DNA of 62,152 nucleotides from SG8-39 sp041558415 (GCA_041558415.1 JBFFEY010000014.1:1-62152), one strand, 5' to 3'. Numbered from the stretch's first letter, positions 33,459 through 43,257 are shown. Notes: generated by a model not told the origin, from the letters alone. Numbers and translations: made by a program.

Positions 33459-34142
33459 ATGGAAAACGTCTGGAAAAACAGGATCCCGCGTATCAACGAG
33501 CCGGCCCCCGACTTCAGCGCGCGCACCACGCACGGCCCGCGCGCACTCGGCGATTACCGCGGCAAGTGGCTGATCCTTTTCTCGCATCCCGCGGACTTCA
33601 CGCCGGTCTGCACGACGGAATTCATCGCCTTCGCCCAGGCCTACCCAAGGTTCAAGGCGTTGGGCTGCGAGCTGCTCGGCCTGTCGGTCGACAGCAACTA
33701 CTCGCACCTCGCCTGGGTACGCAACATCGAGGAGCGCTTTGGCGTCGAGATCCCCTTCCCGATCATCGAGGACATTTCGATGAAGGTCGCTTCCGATTAC
33801 GGCATGATCCAGCCGGGTGCGAGCGACACGGCGACCGTGCGTGCCACGTTCGTCATCGACCCCGAGGGCCGCATCCGCGCCATGGTGTACTACCCGATGA
33901 CCAATGGCCGCTCGGTCGCCGAATTCCTGCGTCTGCTCGAAGGTCTGCAAACGAGCGACAAGCACGCGGTGGCGACGCCCGAAGGCTGGTGTCCCGGCGA
34001 CAAGGTGGTGGTGCCGGCGCCTTCCACCATTGCCGATGCGCGCGCGCGCATGAACGCCGGTTACGACACCGTCGATTGGTATTTCTCGAAAAAGGCGCTC
34101 GCGCCCGCGAAGGGCGGCAAGGCTCGGGCGAAGAAAAAGTAA
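33459..34142 (+). CDS. Peroxiredoxin (AhpC/TSA, Prx6-like)
   Basis: 227 residues. The peroxidatic Cys is C51 in FTPVCTTEF, and a second Cys sits in EGWCPGDKVVVP in the C-terminal domain, a position found in archaeal and Prx6-type enzymes. The long C-terminal domain and PNF-free active site indicate the Prx6/1-Cys-like group rather than AhpC. The C-terminus has a lysine-rich tail (KGGKARAKKK). It reduces peroxides; close to acyl-CoA oxidation genes it may handle H2O2 or acyl hydroperoxides (inference). A Shine-Dalgarno CAAGGAGA precedes ATG 33459. Confidence 0.92.
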   Translation: MENVWKNRIPRINEPAPDFSARTTHGPRALGDYRGKWLILFSHPADFTPVCTTEFIAFAQAYPRFKALGCELLGLSVDSNYSHLAWVRNIEERFGVEIPFPIIEDISMKVASDYGMIQPGASDTATVRATFVIDPEGRIRAMVYYPMTNGRSVAEFLRLLEGLQTSDKHAVATPEGWCPGDKVVVPAPSTIADARARMNAGYDTVDWYFSKKALAPAKGGKARAKKK

Positions 34143-34150
34143 GCGAACGC

Positions 34151-34168
34151 GGGGGCTCAGACCCCCGA
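34151..34168. terminator. Hairpin between convergent genes (possible bidirectional terminator)
   Basis: CGGGGG and CCCCCG pair around CTCAGA in the 28-bp space between the peroxiredoxin and acyl-CoA dehydrogenase genes. No T run is present. The core resembles a decayed GGGGTCAGACCCC palindrome, so it could instead be a relic of the dispersed element. Confidence 0.4.
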
Positions 34169-34170
34169 GC

Positions 34171-35322
34171 CTATCGCTCGCCCAGCCCCAGCGAGCGCGA
34201 GATCACTTCTTTCATGATCTCGTTGGTCCCGCCGTAGATTCGCTGCACGCGCGCATCGACATAGGCGCGCGCGATGGGGTATTCCCACATGTAGCCGTAG
34301 CCCCCGTGCAGCTGCAGGCATTCGTCGATGATGCGGCACTCGATGTCGGAACACCAGTACTTGGCCATCGACGCGGTGGCGGTGTCGAGCTTCTTGTCGA
34401 GCAGCAGCTCGAGACAGCGATCCACGAACACGCGCGCGATCTGCGCCTCGGTCGCCAGCTCGGCGAGCTTGAAGCGGGTGTTCTGAAAGCTCGCCACGGT
34501 CCGGCCGAAGGCTTTGCGCTCACGCACGTAATCGGTAGTCCACTGGATCGCCGCCTCGGCTTTCGCGGTCGCCGCAATGGCGATCTGCATGCGCTCCCAG
34601 GGCAGCTCCTGCATGAGGTAGACGAAACCGTTGTTCTCCTGACCGAGCAGATTCGCGGCCGGCACCTCGACGTTGTCGAAGAACAGCTCCGCCGTGTCTT
34701 GCCCCTTGAGGCCCATTTTCTTCAGGCGCTTGCCCTTGCTGAAGCCCTTCATCGTGGTATCGACGACGATCAGGCTGGTGCCCTTGGCGCCCCTCTCGGG
34801 ATCCGTCTTCGCCACCACGATCACCAGATCGGCGTTCCAGCCGTTCGTAATGAAGGTCTTGGAACCGCTGACGATATAGTGATCGCCTTTCCTGATCGCC
34901 GTGGTCTTGACCGCCTGCAGGTCCGAGCCTGCACCCGGCTCGCTCATCGCGATCGCGCCGATCATCTCCCCGCCAGCCATCTTCGGCAGATAGGTCTTCT
35001 TGAGGTGCTCGCTGCCGTAGTTGAGCAGATAGGGTGCGACGATCTCCGAGTGCAGGCCAAAGCCGAGCGACGAGGAATTCACGCGTGCCTGCTCCTCGAT
35101 CAGGATCACGCTGTAAAGCTTGTCGGCCTCCGCACCGCCGTAGGTTTCCGGCATGCTGGGGCAGAGAAAGCCGTTGGCGCCGGCCTTGCGCCAGATCTCG
35201 CGGTCGACGTAGCCCTGCTCCTGCCAGCGCTCCTCCTGCGGTGCCACCTCCGTTTCCATGAAGCGGCGTACGCTGTCGCGGAAGGTCTCGTGATCGGAGG
35301 AAAACAGGGTGCGTGGAATCAT
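34171..35322 (-). CDS. Acyl-CoA dehydrogenase, long-chain (LCAD)-like
   Basis: 383-residue FAD-dependent acyl-CoA dehydrogenase forming the alpha-beta double bond. FAD-binding motifs are AMSEPGAGSDL (126-136) and KTFITNG; the C-terminal block LHGGYGYMWEYPIARAYVDARV then YGGTNEIMKE is LCAD-like. The MCAD catalytic Glu position is Gly (YGGTNEI), and a Glu in the G helix (E256, AKAEAAIQ) can act instead, as in LCAD and isovaleryl-CoA dehydrogenase. Divergent from the PECR-like reductase across a region holding two palindromes. Confidence 0.93.
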   Translation of the reverse strand: MIPRTLFSSDHETFRDSVRRFMETEVAPQEERWQEQGYVDREIWRKAGANGFLCPSMPETYGGAEADKLYSVILIEEQARVNSSSLGFGLHSEIVAPYLLNYGSEHLKKTYLPKMAGGEMIGAIAMSEPGAGSDLQAVKTTAIRKGDHYIVSGSKTFITNGWNADLVIVVAKTDPERGAKGTSLIVVDTTMKGFSKGKRLKKMGLKGQDTAELFFDNVEVPAANLLGQENNGFVYLMQELPWERMQIAIAATAKAEAAIQWTTDYVRERKAFGRTVASFQNTRFKLAELATEAQIARVFVDRCLELLLDKKLDTATASMAKYWCSDIECRIIDECLQLHGGYGYMWEYPIARAYVDARVQRIYGGTNEIMKEVISRSLGLGER

Positions 35323-35391
35323 GCGTCTGCCTCGATACCGTTCAGGCCGTCGGATTGACGAATGATACGCCGCTGGCGGAAACTGGGGCGC

Positions 35392-35413
35392 CTACAAAGC
35401 AAATGCTTTGTAG
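35392..35413. promoter_or_regulatory. Putative TetR-type operator
   Basis: 22-bp inverted repeat: arms CTACAAAGCA and TGCTTTGTAG around AA. It lies between the divergent acyl-CoA dehydrogenase (start 35322) and PECR-like reductase (start 35492). The core AAGCA-nn-TGCTT is repeated at 49891-49902 beside the TetR gene, suggesting a shared regulator. Confidence 0.6.
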
Positions 35414-35420
35414 GCCGGAC

Positions 35421-35452
35421 GCAGGGCGATGGGAGATCTCCCTTCGCCCTGC
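35421..35452. repeat. 32-bp near-perfect palindrome in a divergent promoter region
   Basis: Outer arms GCAGGGCGA (35421-35429) and TCGCCCTGC (35444-35452) enclose the perfect palindrome GGGAGATCTCCC (35431-35442); only the T/T pair at 35430/35443 fails to match. It lies 39 bp before the reductase start. It could be a second regulator site, an RNA hairpin in the 5' leader, or a small palindromic repeat. Confidence 0.65.
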
Positions 35453-35491
35453 AACCCCCTTCCCCTCTTGTATCAAACGCAAGAAGGTGAA

Positions 35492-36361
35492 ATGACGAAA
35501 TCGCTTCGCTACAGGTCGATCTTTCGTGCGGGACTGTTCGACGGTCAGGCGGGGATCGTCACCGGCGGCGGATCCGGGCTTGGACGCTGTGCGGCGCATG
35601 AGCTCGCAGCGCTCGGCGCGCGAGTCGCCTTGATCGGCCGCAACGCAGACAAGCTTGAGCGGGTGCGCGCCGAAATCGCCGGGCCCGGCGGTGCGGCACA
35701 AGCGTACGCCTGCGACATCCGCGAGGAGGACGCGGTCCGCGAAACGGTCTCTGCGGTACTGCGTGACTTCGGCCGCATCGACTTCCTCCTCAACAATGCC
35801 GGCGGGCAGTTCGCCTCTCCGCTCGAGGGCATCTCGGCCAAGGGCTGGGATACCGTGGTGCGCACCAATCTCACCGGCGGCTTTCTCATGGCGCGCGAGT
35901 GCTATACGCAGTGCATGCGCGACCACGGTGGCGCGATCGTCAACATCATCGCCGACATGTGGCACGGCATGCCGACGATGGGGCACTCCGGCGCTGCGCG
36001 TGCCGGCATGCTGAACTTCACCGAAACCGCGGCGTTCGAGTGGGCGCCGGTGCGCGTCAACGCCGTGGCGCCGGGCTGGATTGCCTCGAGCGGCCTCGAT
36101 CGGTATCCGGCCGAGATGCGCGAGCACATCCGCGGCCTGCACCGCCTCGTCCCGGTCGGCCGGCTCGGCACCGAGTCCGAGGTGGCGGCAGCCATCGTGT
36201 TCCTGCTCTCGCCGGCAGCCGGATTCATTTCCGGCAGCTGCCTGCGCGTCGACGGCGCGGTTCCCAACGTCAAGGCCGGACGCGCGTGCGCGGACCGCGG
36301 GCGGACCACGGCGTTCGACGGCTTTCACCTGGCGAAGAGGCCCGAGGTGCTCGAGGACTGA
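35492..36361 (+). CDS. SDR-family reductase, PECR/2,4-dienoyl-CoA reductase-like
   Basis: 289 residues. The NADP-binding motif VTGGGSGLG (23-31) and LLNNAGG are present, but the classical YxxxK is replaced: the active-site stretch reads GHSGAARAGMLNF (164-176), as I recall from peroxisomal trans-2-enoyl-CoA reductase (PECR), where Ser and a basic residue occupy the YxxxK positions. This suggests an enoyl-CoA or dienoyl-CoA reductase rather than an alcohol dehydrogenase. AtuB/AtuG-type SDRs are an alternative. ATG 35492 has AAGAAGGTG upstream. One nucleotide separates its stop from the carboxylase gene, so they are one operon. Confidence 0.86.
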   Translation: MTKSLRYRSIFRAGLFDGQAGIVTGGGSGLGRCAAHELAALGARVALIGRNADKLERVRAEIAGPGGAAQAYACDIREEDAVRETVSAVLRDFGRIDFLLNNAGGQFASPLEGISAKGWDTVVRTNLTGGFLMARECYTQCMRDHGGAIVNIIADMWHGMPTMGHSGAARAGMLNFTETAAFEWAPVRVNAVAPGWIASSGLDRYPAEMREHIRGLHRLVPVGRLGTESEVAAAIVFLLSPAAGFISGSCLRVDGAVPNVKAGRACADRGRTTAFDGFHLAKRPEVLED

Positions 36362-36362
36362 C

Positions 36363-37973
36363 ATGCCGCTGATCGAATCAAAGCTCTTACCGGCGAGCGA
36401 GACGTTCCAGGCAAACCGCTCGCACATGCTGGCGCTGCTCGAGACGCTGCGCGCCCTCGAGGCACGCACGCGCGAGGCTTCGGCGAAGGCAAAGCCGACC
36501 TTCGATGCGCGCGGCCAGCTGCTGCCGCGCGAGCGCATCGCGCAGCTGCTCGACACGGGTGCGCCCTGGCTCGAGCTGTCGACGCTGGCCGGCTACGGCC
36601 ACGACCGGCCCGAACTCGAACGCTCAATCCCCGGCGGCGGCATGATCTCCGGCATCGGCTACGTCTCGGGCGTGCGCTGCATGGTTGTGGCGAGTGATTC
36701 CGGTATTGACGCCGGCGCGATCCAGTCGATGGGACGCGAGAAGCTGCTGCGTGCGCAGGACATTGCGCTGCGAAACCGCCTGCCGTTCGTACACCTGGTC
36801 GAGTCGGCTGGCGCAAACCTGCTGCGCTATCGCGTCGAAGGCTTCATTCACGGCGGTGCGATCTTCTGCAACCTGGCACGCCTGTCGGCTGCCGGCCTGC
36901 CGGTCATCACCGTCGTGCACGGCTCATCCACCGCGGGCGGCGCCTACATGCCAGGGCTGTCCGACTACGTGATCATGGTGCGCGGCCGCGCCAAGGCCTT
37001 CCTGGCCGGACCGCCGCTGCTCAAGGCGGCGACCGGCGAGATCGCGAGCGACGAAGCGCTCGGCGGTGCCGTCATGCACACCCAGATCTCGGGGCTCGGC
37101 GAGTACCTCGCCGAGGACGACGCCGATTGCGTGCGCATCGCGCGCGACCTGCTCGCCCACCTCGGCTGGGGCGCGGCGGCGCCGGCGGCTGGCCGGCCGC
37201 CGCGCTATCCTGCCGAGGATCTGCTCGGCGTGATGCCGGCCGATTACCGCAAGCCGGTCGACATGCGCGAGGCGATCGCGCGCATCGTCGACGATTCGGA
37301 CTTTCTCGACTTCAAGGCGGACTACGGCCCGGCCACGGTGTGCGGTCACGCGGCGGTACAGGGCCTGCCGATCGGCATCGTCAGCAACAACGGTCCGCTC
37401 GACCCGAACGGCTCGACCAAGGCGACCCACTTCATCCAGGCCTGCTGTCAGGCCGGCCTGCCGATCGTTTACCTGCAGAACACCACGGGCTACATCGTCG
37501 GCAAGGCATCCGAGGAGGCCGGCATGATCAAGCACGGCTCGAAGATGATCCAGGCGGTGGCCAACGCCACCGTGCCGCAGGTCACAATCATGTGCGGCGC
37601 CTCGTTTGGCGCTGGCAACTACGGCATGTGCGGCCGCGCCTACGAGCCCAGGTTCCTCTTTTCCTGGCCCAACGCGCAGACCGCGGTGATGGGTGCCGAG
37701 CAGGCCGCCCTCACCATGGCGATCGTGATGGAGGCCGGCATGCAGCGCAAGGGCGAAGCCGTTGATCGCGAGAAAATCGACGCGACCAGGGCGAAGATCA
37801 TCGAGAACTTTGAGCGACAGTCGAGCGCCTTCGTCACCAGCGGGCTGATGCTCGACGACGGGGTCATCGACCCGCGCGACACGCGCAATGTGCTCGGTCT
37901 GGTGCTGTCGATCTGCCGGGAAGCCGACGGCCGCGTGCTGCGGCCGATGCAGTTCGGCGTGGCCAGGCCATGA
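36363..37973 (+). CDS. Acyl-CoA carboxylase carboxyltransferase (beta) subunit, geranyl-CoA/methylcrotonyl-CoA type
   Basis: 536-residue carboxyltransferase with N- and C-terminal crotonase-like halves. The acyl-CoA site reads HGSSTAGGAYMPGLSDYV and FLAGPPLLKAATGE; the biotin site block is GYIVGKASEEAGMIKHGSKMIQAV and CGASFGAGNYGMCGRAY. HGSSTAGGAY with AGPPLLKAATGE resembles AtuC (geranyl-CoA carboxylase) more than LiuB or PccB as I recall them. With the biotin subunit at 39251 it would carboxylate a 3-methyl-branched enoyl-CoA. A 25-bp inverted-repeat element begins one base after the stop codon. Confidence 0.88.
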   Translation: MPLIESKLLPASETFQANRSHMLALLETLRALEARTREASAKAKPTFDARGQLLPRERIAQLLDTGAPWLELSTLAGYGHDRPELERSIPGGGMISGIGYVSGVRCMVVASDSGIDAGAIQSMGREKLLRAQDIALRNRLPFVHLVESAGANLLRYRVEGFIHGGAIFCNLARLSAAGLPVITVVHGSSTAGGAYMPGLSDYVIMVRGRAKAFLAGPPLLKAATGEIASDEALGGAVMHTQISGLGEYLAEDDADCVRIARDLLAHLGWGAAAPAAGRPPRYPAEDLLGVMPADYRKPVDMREAIARIVDDSDFLDFKADYGPATVCGHAAVQGLPIGIVSNNGPLDPNGSTKATHFIQACCQAGLPIVYLQNTTGYIVGKASEEAGMIKHGSKMIQAVANATVPQVTIMCGASFGAGNYGMCGRAYEPRFLFSWPNAQTAVMGAEQAALTMAIVMEAGMQRKGEAVDREKIDATRAKIIENFERQSSAFVTSGLMLDDGVIDPRDTRNVLGLVLSICREADGRVLRPMQFGVARP

Positions 37974-37974
37974 A

Positions 37975-38055
37975 GGGGTCAGACCCCTGTGGATAAGTCA
38001 CGCGGACCCTCGTATGGCGAAAGCGGTCGCGACTTATCCACAGGGGTCTGACCCC
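37975..38055. repeat. Dispersed palindromic element, intact copy A (two 25-bp arms with DnaA boxes)
   Basis: Perfect 25-bp inverted arms, 37975-37999 and 38031-38055, separated by 31 bp. Each arm is itself a GGGGTCAGACCCC palindrome joined to a DnaA box: TGTGGATAA at 37988-37996 and TTATCCACA at 38034-38042. The element fills the space between the carboxyltransferase stop and the dehydrogenase start and could also act as a transcript-stabilising or attenuating hairpin. Confidence 0.9.
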
Positions 38056-38080
38056 ATTGCCGCATTGAACGGAGCTATCG

Positions 38081-39232
38081 ATGGAATTCACGCACGAGCA
38101 CGAGGAACTGCGCCGCAACCTGAAGCGCTTCATCGACAACGAAGTGAATCCGCAGGTCGACGCATGGGAGGAAGCCGAAATCTTTCCTGCCAAGGCGCTG
38201 TTCAAGAAGATGGGGGCACTGGGCTTTCTCGGCCTGACCAAGCCGGAGGCCTACGGCGGCAGCGGCCTCGACTGGAGCTATGCCATGGTGATGGCGGAGA
38301 CCCTGGGGCACATCCGCTGCGGCGGCGTGCCGATGGCGATCGGCGTGCAGACCGACATGGCCACCCCGGCGCTCGCGCGCTTCGGTTCCGACGAGGTGAA
38401 AAAGGAATTCCTCGCGCCGTCGATCGCAGGCGAGTACGTTGCCTGCCTCGGCGTGTCGGAGCCCGGCGCCGGTTCGGATGTCGCCTCGATCCGGACCGCC
38501 GCGCGCAAGGACGGCGGCGACTACGTCATCAACGGCGGCAAGCTGTGGACCACCAGCGGCACACAGGCCGACTGGATGTGCCTGCTCGCCAATACCTCGG
38601 AAGGCGCCCCGCACAAGAACAAGACGCTCATCTGCCTGCCGATGAAGACCAAGGGCGTGAGCGTGGCGCAGAAGATCCGCAAGATCGGCATGATGTCCTC
38701 GGATACGGCGCAGCTTCATTTCGACGACGTGCGCGTGCCGCAGCGCTACCGCATCGGCGAGGAAGGCATGGGCTTTACCTACCAGATGCTGCAGTTCCAG
38801 GAAGAACGCTTGTGGGCTGCCTCGGCAAAGCTGCTCGGACTGCAGCGCTGCATCGACGAGACGGCCGCCTACGCGCGCGAGCGCAAGATGTTCGGCGGCA
38901 CGGTGCTCGGCTTTCAATCCGTGCAGTTCCGGCTTGCCGAGCTGCAGACCGAGGTCGAGGCGCTGCGCGCGCTGGTCTACCGCGCAGTGGATCTGTATGT
39001 CAAAGGCGAAGATGTGACCACGCTCGCCTCGATGGCGAAACTCAAGGCGGGACGTCTGGCGCGCGAGGTGCCGGACGCCTGCCTGCAGTATTGGGGCGGC
39101 ATGGGCTACACCTGGGAAAACCCGGTCTCGCGTGCCTATCGTGACGGCCGCCTGACCTCGATCGGCGGCGGCGCGGACGAGGTAATGCTCTCGATCATCG
39201 CCAAGCGCATGGGAATCTCCTCCGGTCGCTAG
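38081..39232 (+). CDS. Acyl-CoA dehydrogenase, citronellyl-CoA dehydrogenase (AtuD)-like
   Basis: 383 residues with the acyl-CoA dehydrogenase FAD motifs GVSEPGAGSDVASI and KLWTTSG. The C-terminal region (YWGGMGYTWENPVSRAYRDGRL, SIGGGADEVML) departs from standard SCAD/MCAD and matches my recollection of AtuD and related terpenoid acyl-CoA dehydrogenases. The catalytic Glu of MCAD is replaced (IGGGADE), with Glu residues in QEERLW as candidates. It sits between the two carboxylase subunit genes, supporting a role just before carboxylation (for example citronellyl-CoA to geranyl-CoA). Confidence 0.88.
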   Translation: MEFTHEHEELRRNLKRFIDNEVNPQVDAWEEAEIFPAKALFKKMGALGFLGLTKPEAYGGSGLDWSYAMVMAETLGHIRCGGVPMAIGVQTDMATPALARFGSDEVKKEFLAPSIAGEYVACLGVSEPGAGSDVASIRTAARKDGGDYVINGGKLWTTSGTQADWMCLLANTSEGAPHKNKTLICLPMKTKGVSVAQKIRKIGMMSSDTAQLHFDDVRVPQRYRIGEEGMGFTYQMLQFQEERLWAASAKLLGLQRCIDETAAYARERKMFGGTVLGFQSVQFRLAELQTEVEALRALVYRAVDLYVKGEDVTTLASMAKLKAGRLAREVPDACLQYWGGMGYTWENPVSRAYRDGRLTSIGGGADEVMLSIIAKRMGISSGR

Positions 39233-39250
39233 GCGAACCGGGAGACCTGG

Positions 39251-41212
<1,962 letters not shown>

Positions 41213-41246
41213 GGCGTCCGCTTTCTACGCCACCGGAAACCCGGCG

Positions 41247-41717
41247 ATGACGACGAAGATGCAGCGCGAGCAGCTCGCGCATCAGCTGCGCGCGATCTTC
41301 GAGGAGCACGTGCCGTTCAACCGCCTGCTCGGCTTCAAGCTCGCCTCGCTCGATCCGAAGAACCCTCGCATCCGCTTCGACATGCGCCCGGAGCTGATCG
41401 GCAATCCGCAGCGCCAGATCCTGCACGGCGGCGTCATCTCCGCGGTGCTCGATCTCATGGCAGGGGTGGTGGTGCATGTCGCGCTGTTCGAGAAGGACAG
41501 CGCGCACCTCTTGTCGCAGGACGGGCGGCCGGCGTTCCCCAACATCGGCACCATCGACCTGCGCGTCGATTTCCTGCGCCCGGGGCGCGGCGCCTGGTTC
41601 GAGGCAAGCGGTCAGGTGGTACGCATGGGCAAGCGCATCGCGGTCGCGCACATGCAGCTGGAGAACGACGCCGGTGAGTTGATCGCCACCGGCAGCGCCG
41701 CGTACGTGGTCGGTTGA
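41247..41717 (+). CDS. PaaI-like hotdog-fold thioesterase
   Basis: 156 residues. The PaaI-type active-site segment ILHGGVISAVLDLMAGVVV and the C-terminal IGTIDLRVDFLRPG...IAVAHMQLENDAGELIATGSAAYVV match the family. It likely releases free CoA from acyl-CoA intermediates. ATG 41247 is 34 bp after the alpha-subunit stop, so it appears to be the last gene of the carboxylase operon. Convergent with the DUF2231 gene (20 bp apart). Confidence 0.86.
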   Translation: MTTKMQREQLAHQLRAIFEEHVPFNRLLGFKLASLDPKNPRIRFDMRPELIGNPQRQILHGGVISAVLDLMAGVVVHVALFEKDSAHLLSQDGRPAFPNIGTIDLRVDFLRPGRGAWFEASGQVVRMGKRIAVAHMQLENDAGELIATGSAAYVVG

Positions 41718-41737
41718 CGACGCGACGCGACGGTGGC

Positions 41738-42532
41738 TCAGTGCTCCATCAGAAAGCGTCCCTGTACACCGACGCCGTGCACGTAGGCGAGCGTGCCGCC
41801 GTAATGGGCGGTGATCGAGACCGAAGCGGTCGCGAACACCAGCACCAGACAGAGCAATAGCCTGCGCAGCGCGCCTGGCCGCCACAGGCAAACCAGGCCG
41901 ACCAGCGCCGCGACGAGCGCCAACCACAGCGTCGCGTAAGCGAACAGGTCATGCTTGGCCAACGTCTCGCGCGCCGCCGGCGACAAGCCGGTGGTGTGCG
42001 GATGCAGGGGAAAGGCCGCGACCAGGCCTCCGGCGAGCCCGCCCAGCGTGAAGCCGAAGGCGAGGCCGATGAACACGCGCCGTTGGCTGAACAGGGCAAT
42101 CAGCGCGAACAGCAAGGCGAGCGGGATAAACGTGACGGGTACGTGCACCGCCATCGGATGCAGCGTCGGAAACGCCGCGAAGTCGAGGTCCCGAATCAGC
42201 GTTTCGATGGACATCAACGCGGGTGCGGCAGCAGTGGGCAGCGCCCTTTCCTCCACCGGCGCGCCGGCCTGTGCCGGCTTAGCGTCGTGCTTCTCGGTGC
42301 CCTGCGTGGCCGCAGTCGGCAGCGTCCGTTCCTCCACCGGCGCACCGGCCTGTGCCGGCCTAGCGTCGTGCTTCTCGGTGCCCTGCGTGGCCGCAGTCGG
42401 CAGCGTCCGTTCCTCCACCGGCGCACCGGCCTGTGCCGGCCTAGCGTCGTGCTTCTCGGTGCCGTGTGCGAGGGCGACCAGCGGCAGCGCGAGGCCGCCG
42501 CACAGCAGCCATAGGCCTGCGGTTCGCCTCAT
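41738..42532 (-). CDS. DUF2231-like membrane protein with triplicated 27-residue segment
   Basis: 264 residues. A signal peptide (1-22, ending ALAHG) is followed by three tandem 27-residue units (24-104), each beginning GTEKHDA, continuing PAQAGAPVEER and ending LPTAA. The C-terminal half has four hydrophobic helices with His-containing ends: FPTLHPMAVHVPV, FPLHPHTTG, LAKHDL and ITAHYGG, resembling DUF2231 redox/haem membrane proteins. The units are Ala/Pro-rich and probably an extended linker. The start overlaps the stop of the upstream cytochrome b561-like gene (ATGA), so the two may act together in electron transfer. Confidence 0.8.
   Translation of the reverse strand: MRRTAGLWLLCGGLALPLVALAHGTEKHDARPAQAGAPVEERTLPTAATQGTEKHDARPAQAGAPVEERTLPTAATQGTEKHDAKPAQAGAPVEERALPTAAAPALMSIETLIRDLDFAAFPTLHPMAVHVPVTFIPLALLFALIALFSQRRVFIGLAFGFTLGGLAGGLVAAFPLHPHTTGLSPAARETLAKHDLFAYATLWLALVAALVGLVCLWRPGALRRLLLCLVLVFATASVSITAHYGGTLAYVHGVGVQGRFLMEH
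42221..42463 (-). repeat. Three tandem 81-bp in-frame coding repeats
   Basis: Period of exactly 81 bp (shared anchor TTCCTCCACCGGCGC on the plus strand at 42248, 42329 and 42410). Two units are almost identical at DNA level; the third, nearest the membrane domain, has diverged slightly (Lys for Arg, Ala for Thr). Exact multiples of three preserve the frame, so copy number can vary without breaking the protein. Confidence 0.93.
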
Positions 42533-43203
42533 GTCCCTTCCCCGGGAGTGTTTGCGACGCGCTTTCGCCCGGTGATCATCGCGCGCACCAGATTCTCGCG
42601 ATGCAGCAGGCTCGCGACCAGCGCGCCGGCGACATGCAGCAGCACCATCAGAAGACCGAGATTCGCGAGCGCCTCATGCACGTCCTCCCAGATGCTTTCG
42701 CCGTCGTCCTCGCGCGCGTCGTCCTGGCCGTTCGCCATTGCCACGGAAACGAGCGTCACTGGCGCTCGCGCGAGCGGCCCCTTGCCCTCGTCCGCGTAAA
42801 GCTCGAGCCCGCTCCAGCAGACCAGCAGCAGCATCGCGAGCAGGCCAACCACCATCCAGCCGCCGAGCGGGTTGTGTCCGAGGTAATGCTTCGGCCGCAG
42901 GGTGAGCAGCGAACGCGCATACGCCGTCGTCTCCCGCCAGCCGTAGACGAAATCGCTGAAGCGCGCGTGCTCGGACCCGACGAAGCCCCACAGGACGCGG
43001 AACAGCACGATCGCGAGGATCGCGTAGCCGGCCCAGGCGTGCAGCGTCTCGAGCTCGATTTCACCCGTCAGGTAGGCGATCGCGAACAGCGCCACCAGCG
43101 ACCAGTGTCCGACGCGGACGACCGGGTCCCAGACTTTGACTTCGCGTGAGCTATCCACAGGCCCGCGATCCCAATGCGTCAATAAAAAAGGGTCTGACCC
43201 CAT
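42529..43203 (-). CDS. Cytochrome b561 (di-haem, HupC/CybB-like) membrane protein with repeat-derived start
   Basis: 224 residues if started at ATG 43203. KVWDPVVRVGHWSLVALF, LHAWAGYAIL, LGHNPLGGWMV and ALANLGLLMVLLHVAGALVASLLHRENLV carry the histidines expected for a four-helix b-type cytochrome. The first 15 residues (MGSDPFLL...) come from the dispersed GGGGTCAGACCCC element. GTG 43158, followed by DSSREVKVW, would give the usual family N-terminus and may be the ancestral start, but the ATG has a GGAAGGGG ribosome-binding site. Overlaps the DUF2231-like gene by 4 bp. Confidence 0.85.
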   Translation of the reverse strand: MGSDPFLLTHWDRGPVDSSREVKVWDPVVRVGHWSLVALFAIAYLTGEIELETLHAWAGYAILAIVLFRVLWGFVGSEHARFSDFVYGWRETTAYARSLLTLRPKHYLGHNPLGGWMVVGLLAMLLLVCWSGLELYADEGKGPLARAPVTLVSVAMANGQDDAREDDGESIWEDVHEALANLGLLMVLLHVAGALVASLLHRENLVRAMITGRKRVANTPGEGT

Positions 43204-43216
43204 GGGGTCAGGCCCC
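43190..43216. repeat. Dispersed palindromic element, copy C (paired cores)
   Basis: GGGTCTGACCCC (43190-43201) is followed directly by ATGGGGTCAGGCCCC (43202-43216), forming an almost perfect palindrome. A one-mismatch DnaA-like box, CTATCCACA (43151-43159), lies about 30 bp away with the orientation seen in other copies. The centre supplies the ATG of the cytochrome b561-like gene on the minus strand. Confidence 0.75.
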
Positions 43217-43257
43217 TTCCTTTTCGCGCCTCGTGCCTGACTGACGAACCGCAGCGC

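Noticed and set aside
42221..42463. 81-bp repeats as a CRISPR array
   Set aside because: Units are directly adjacent without unique spacers, are in frame within a gene, and no cas genes are present.
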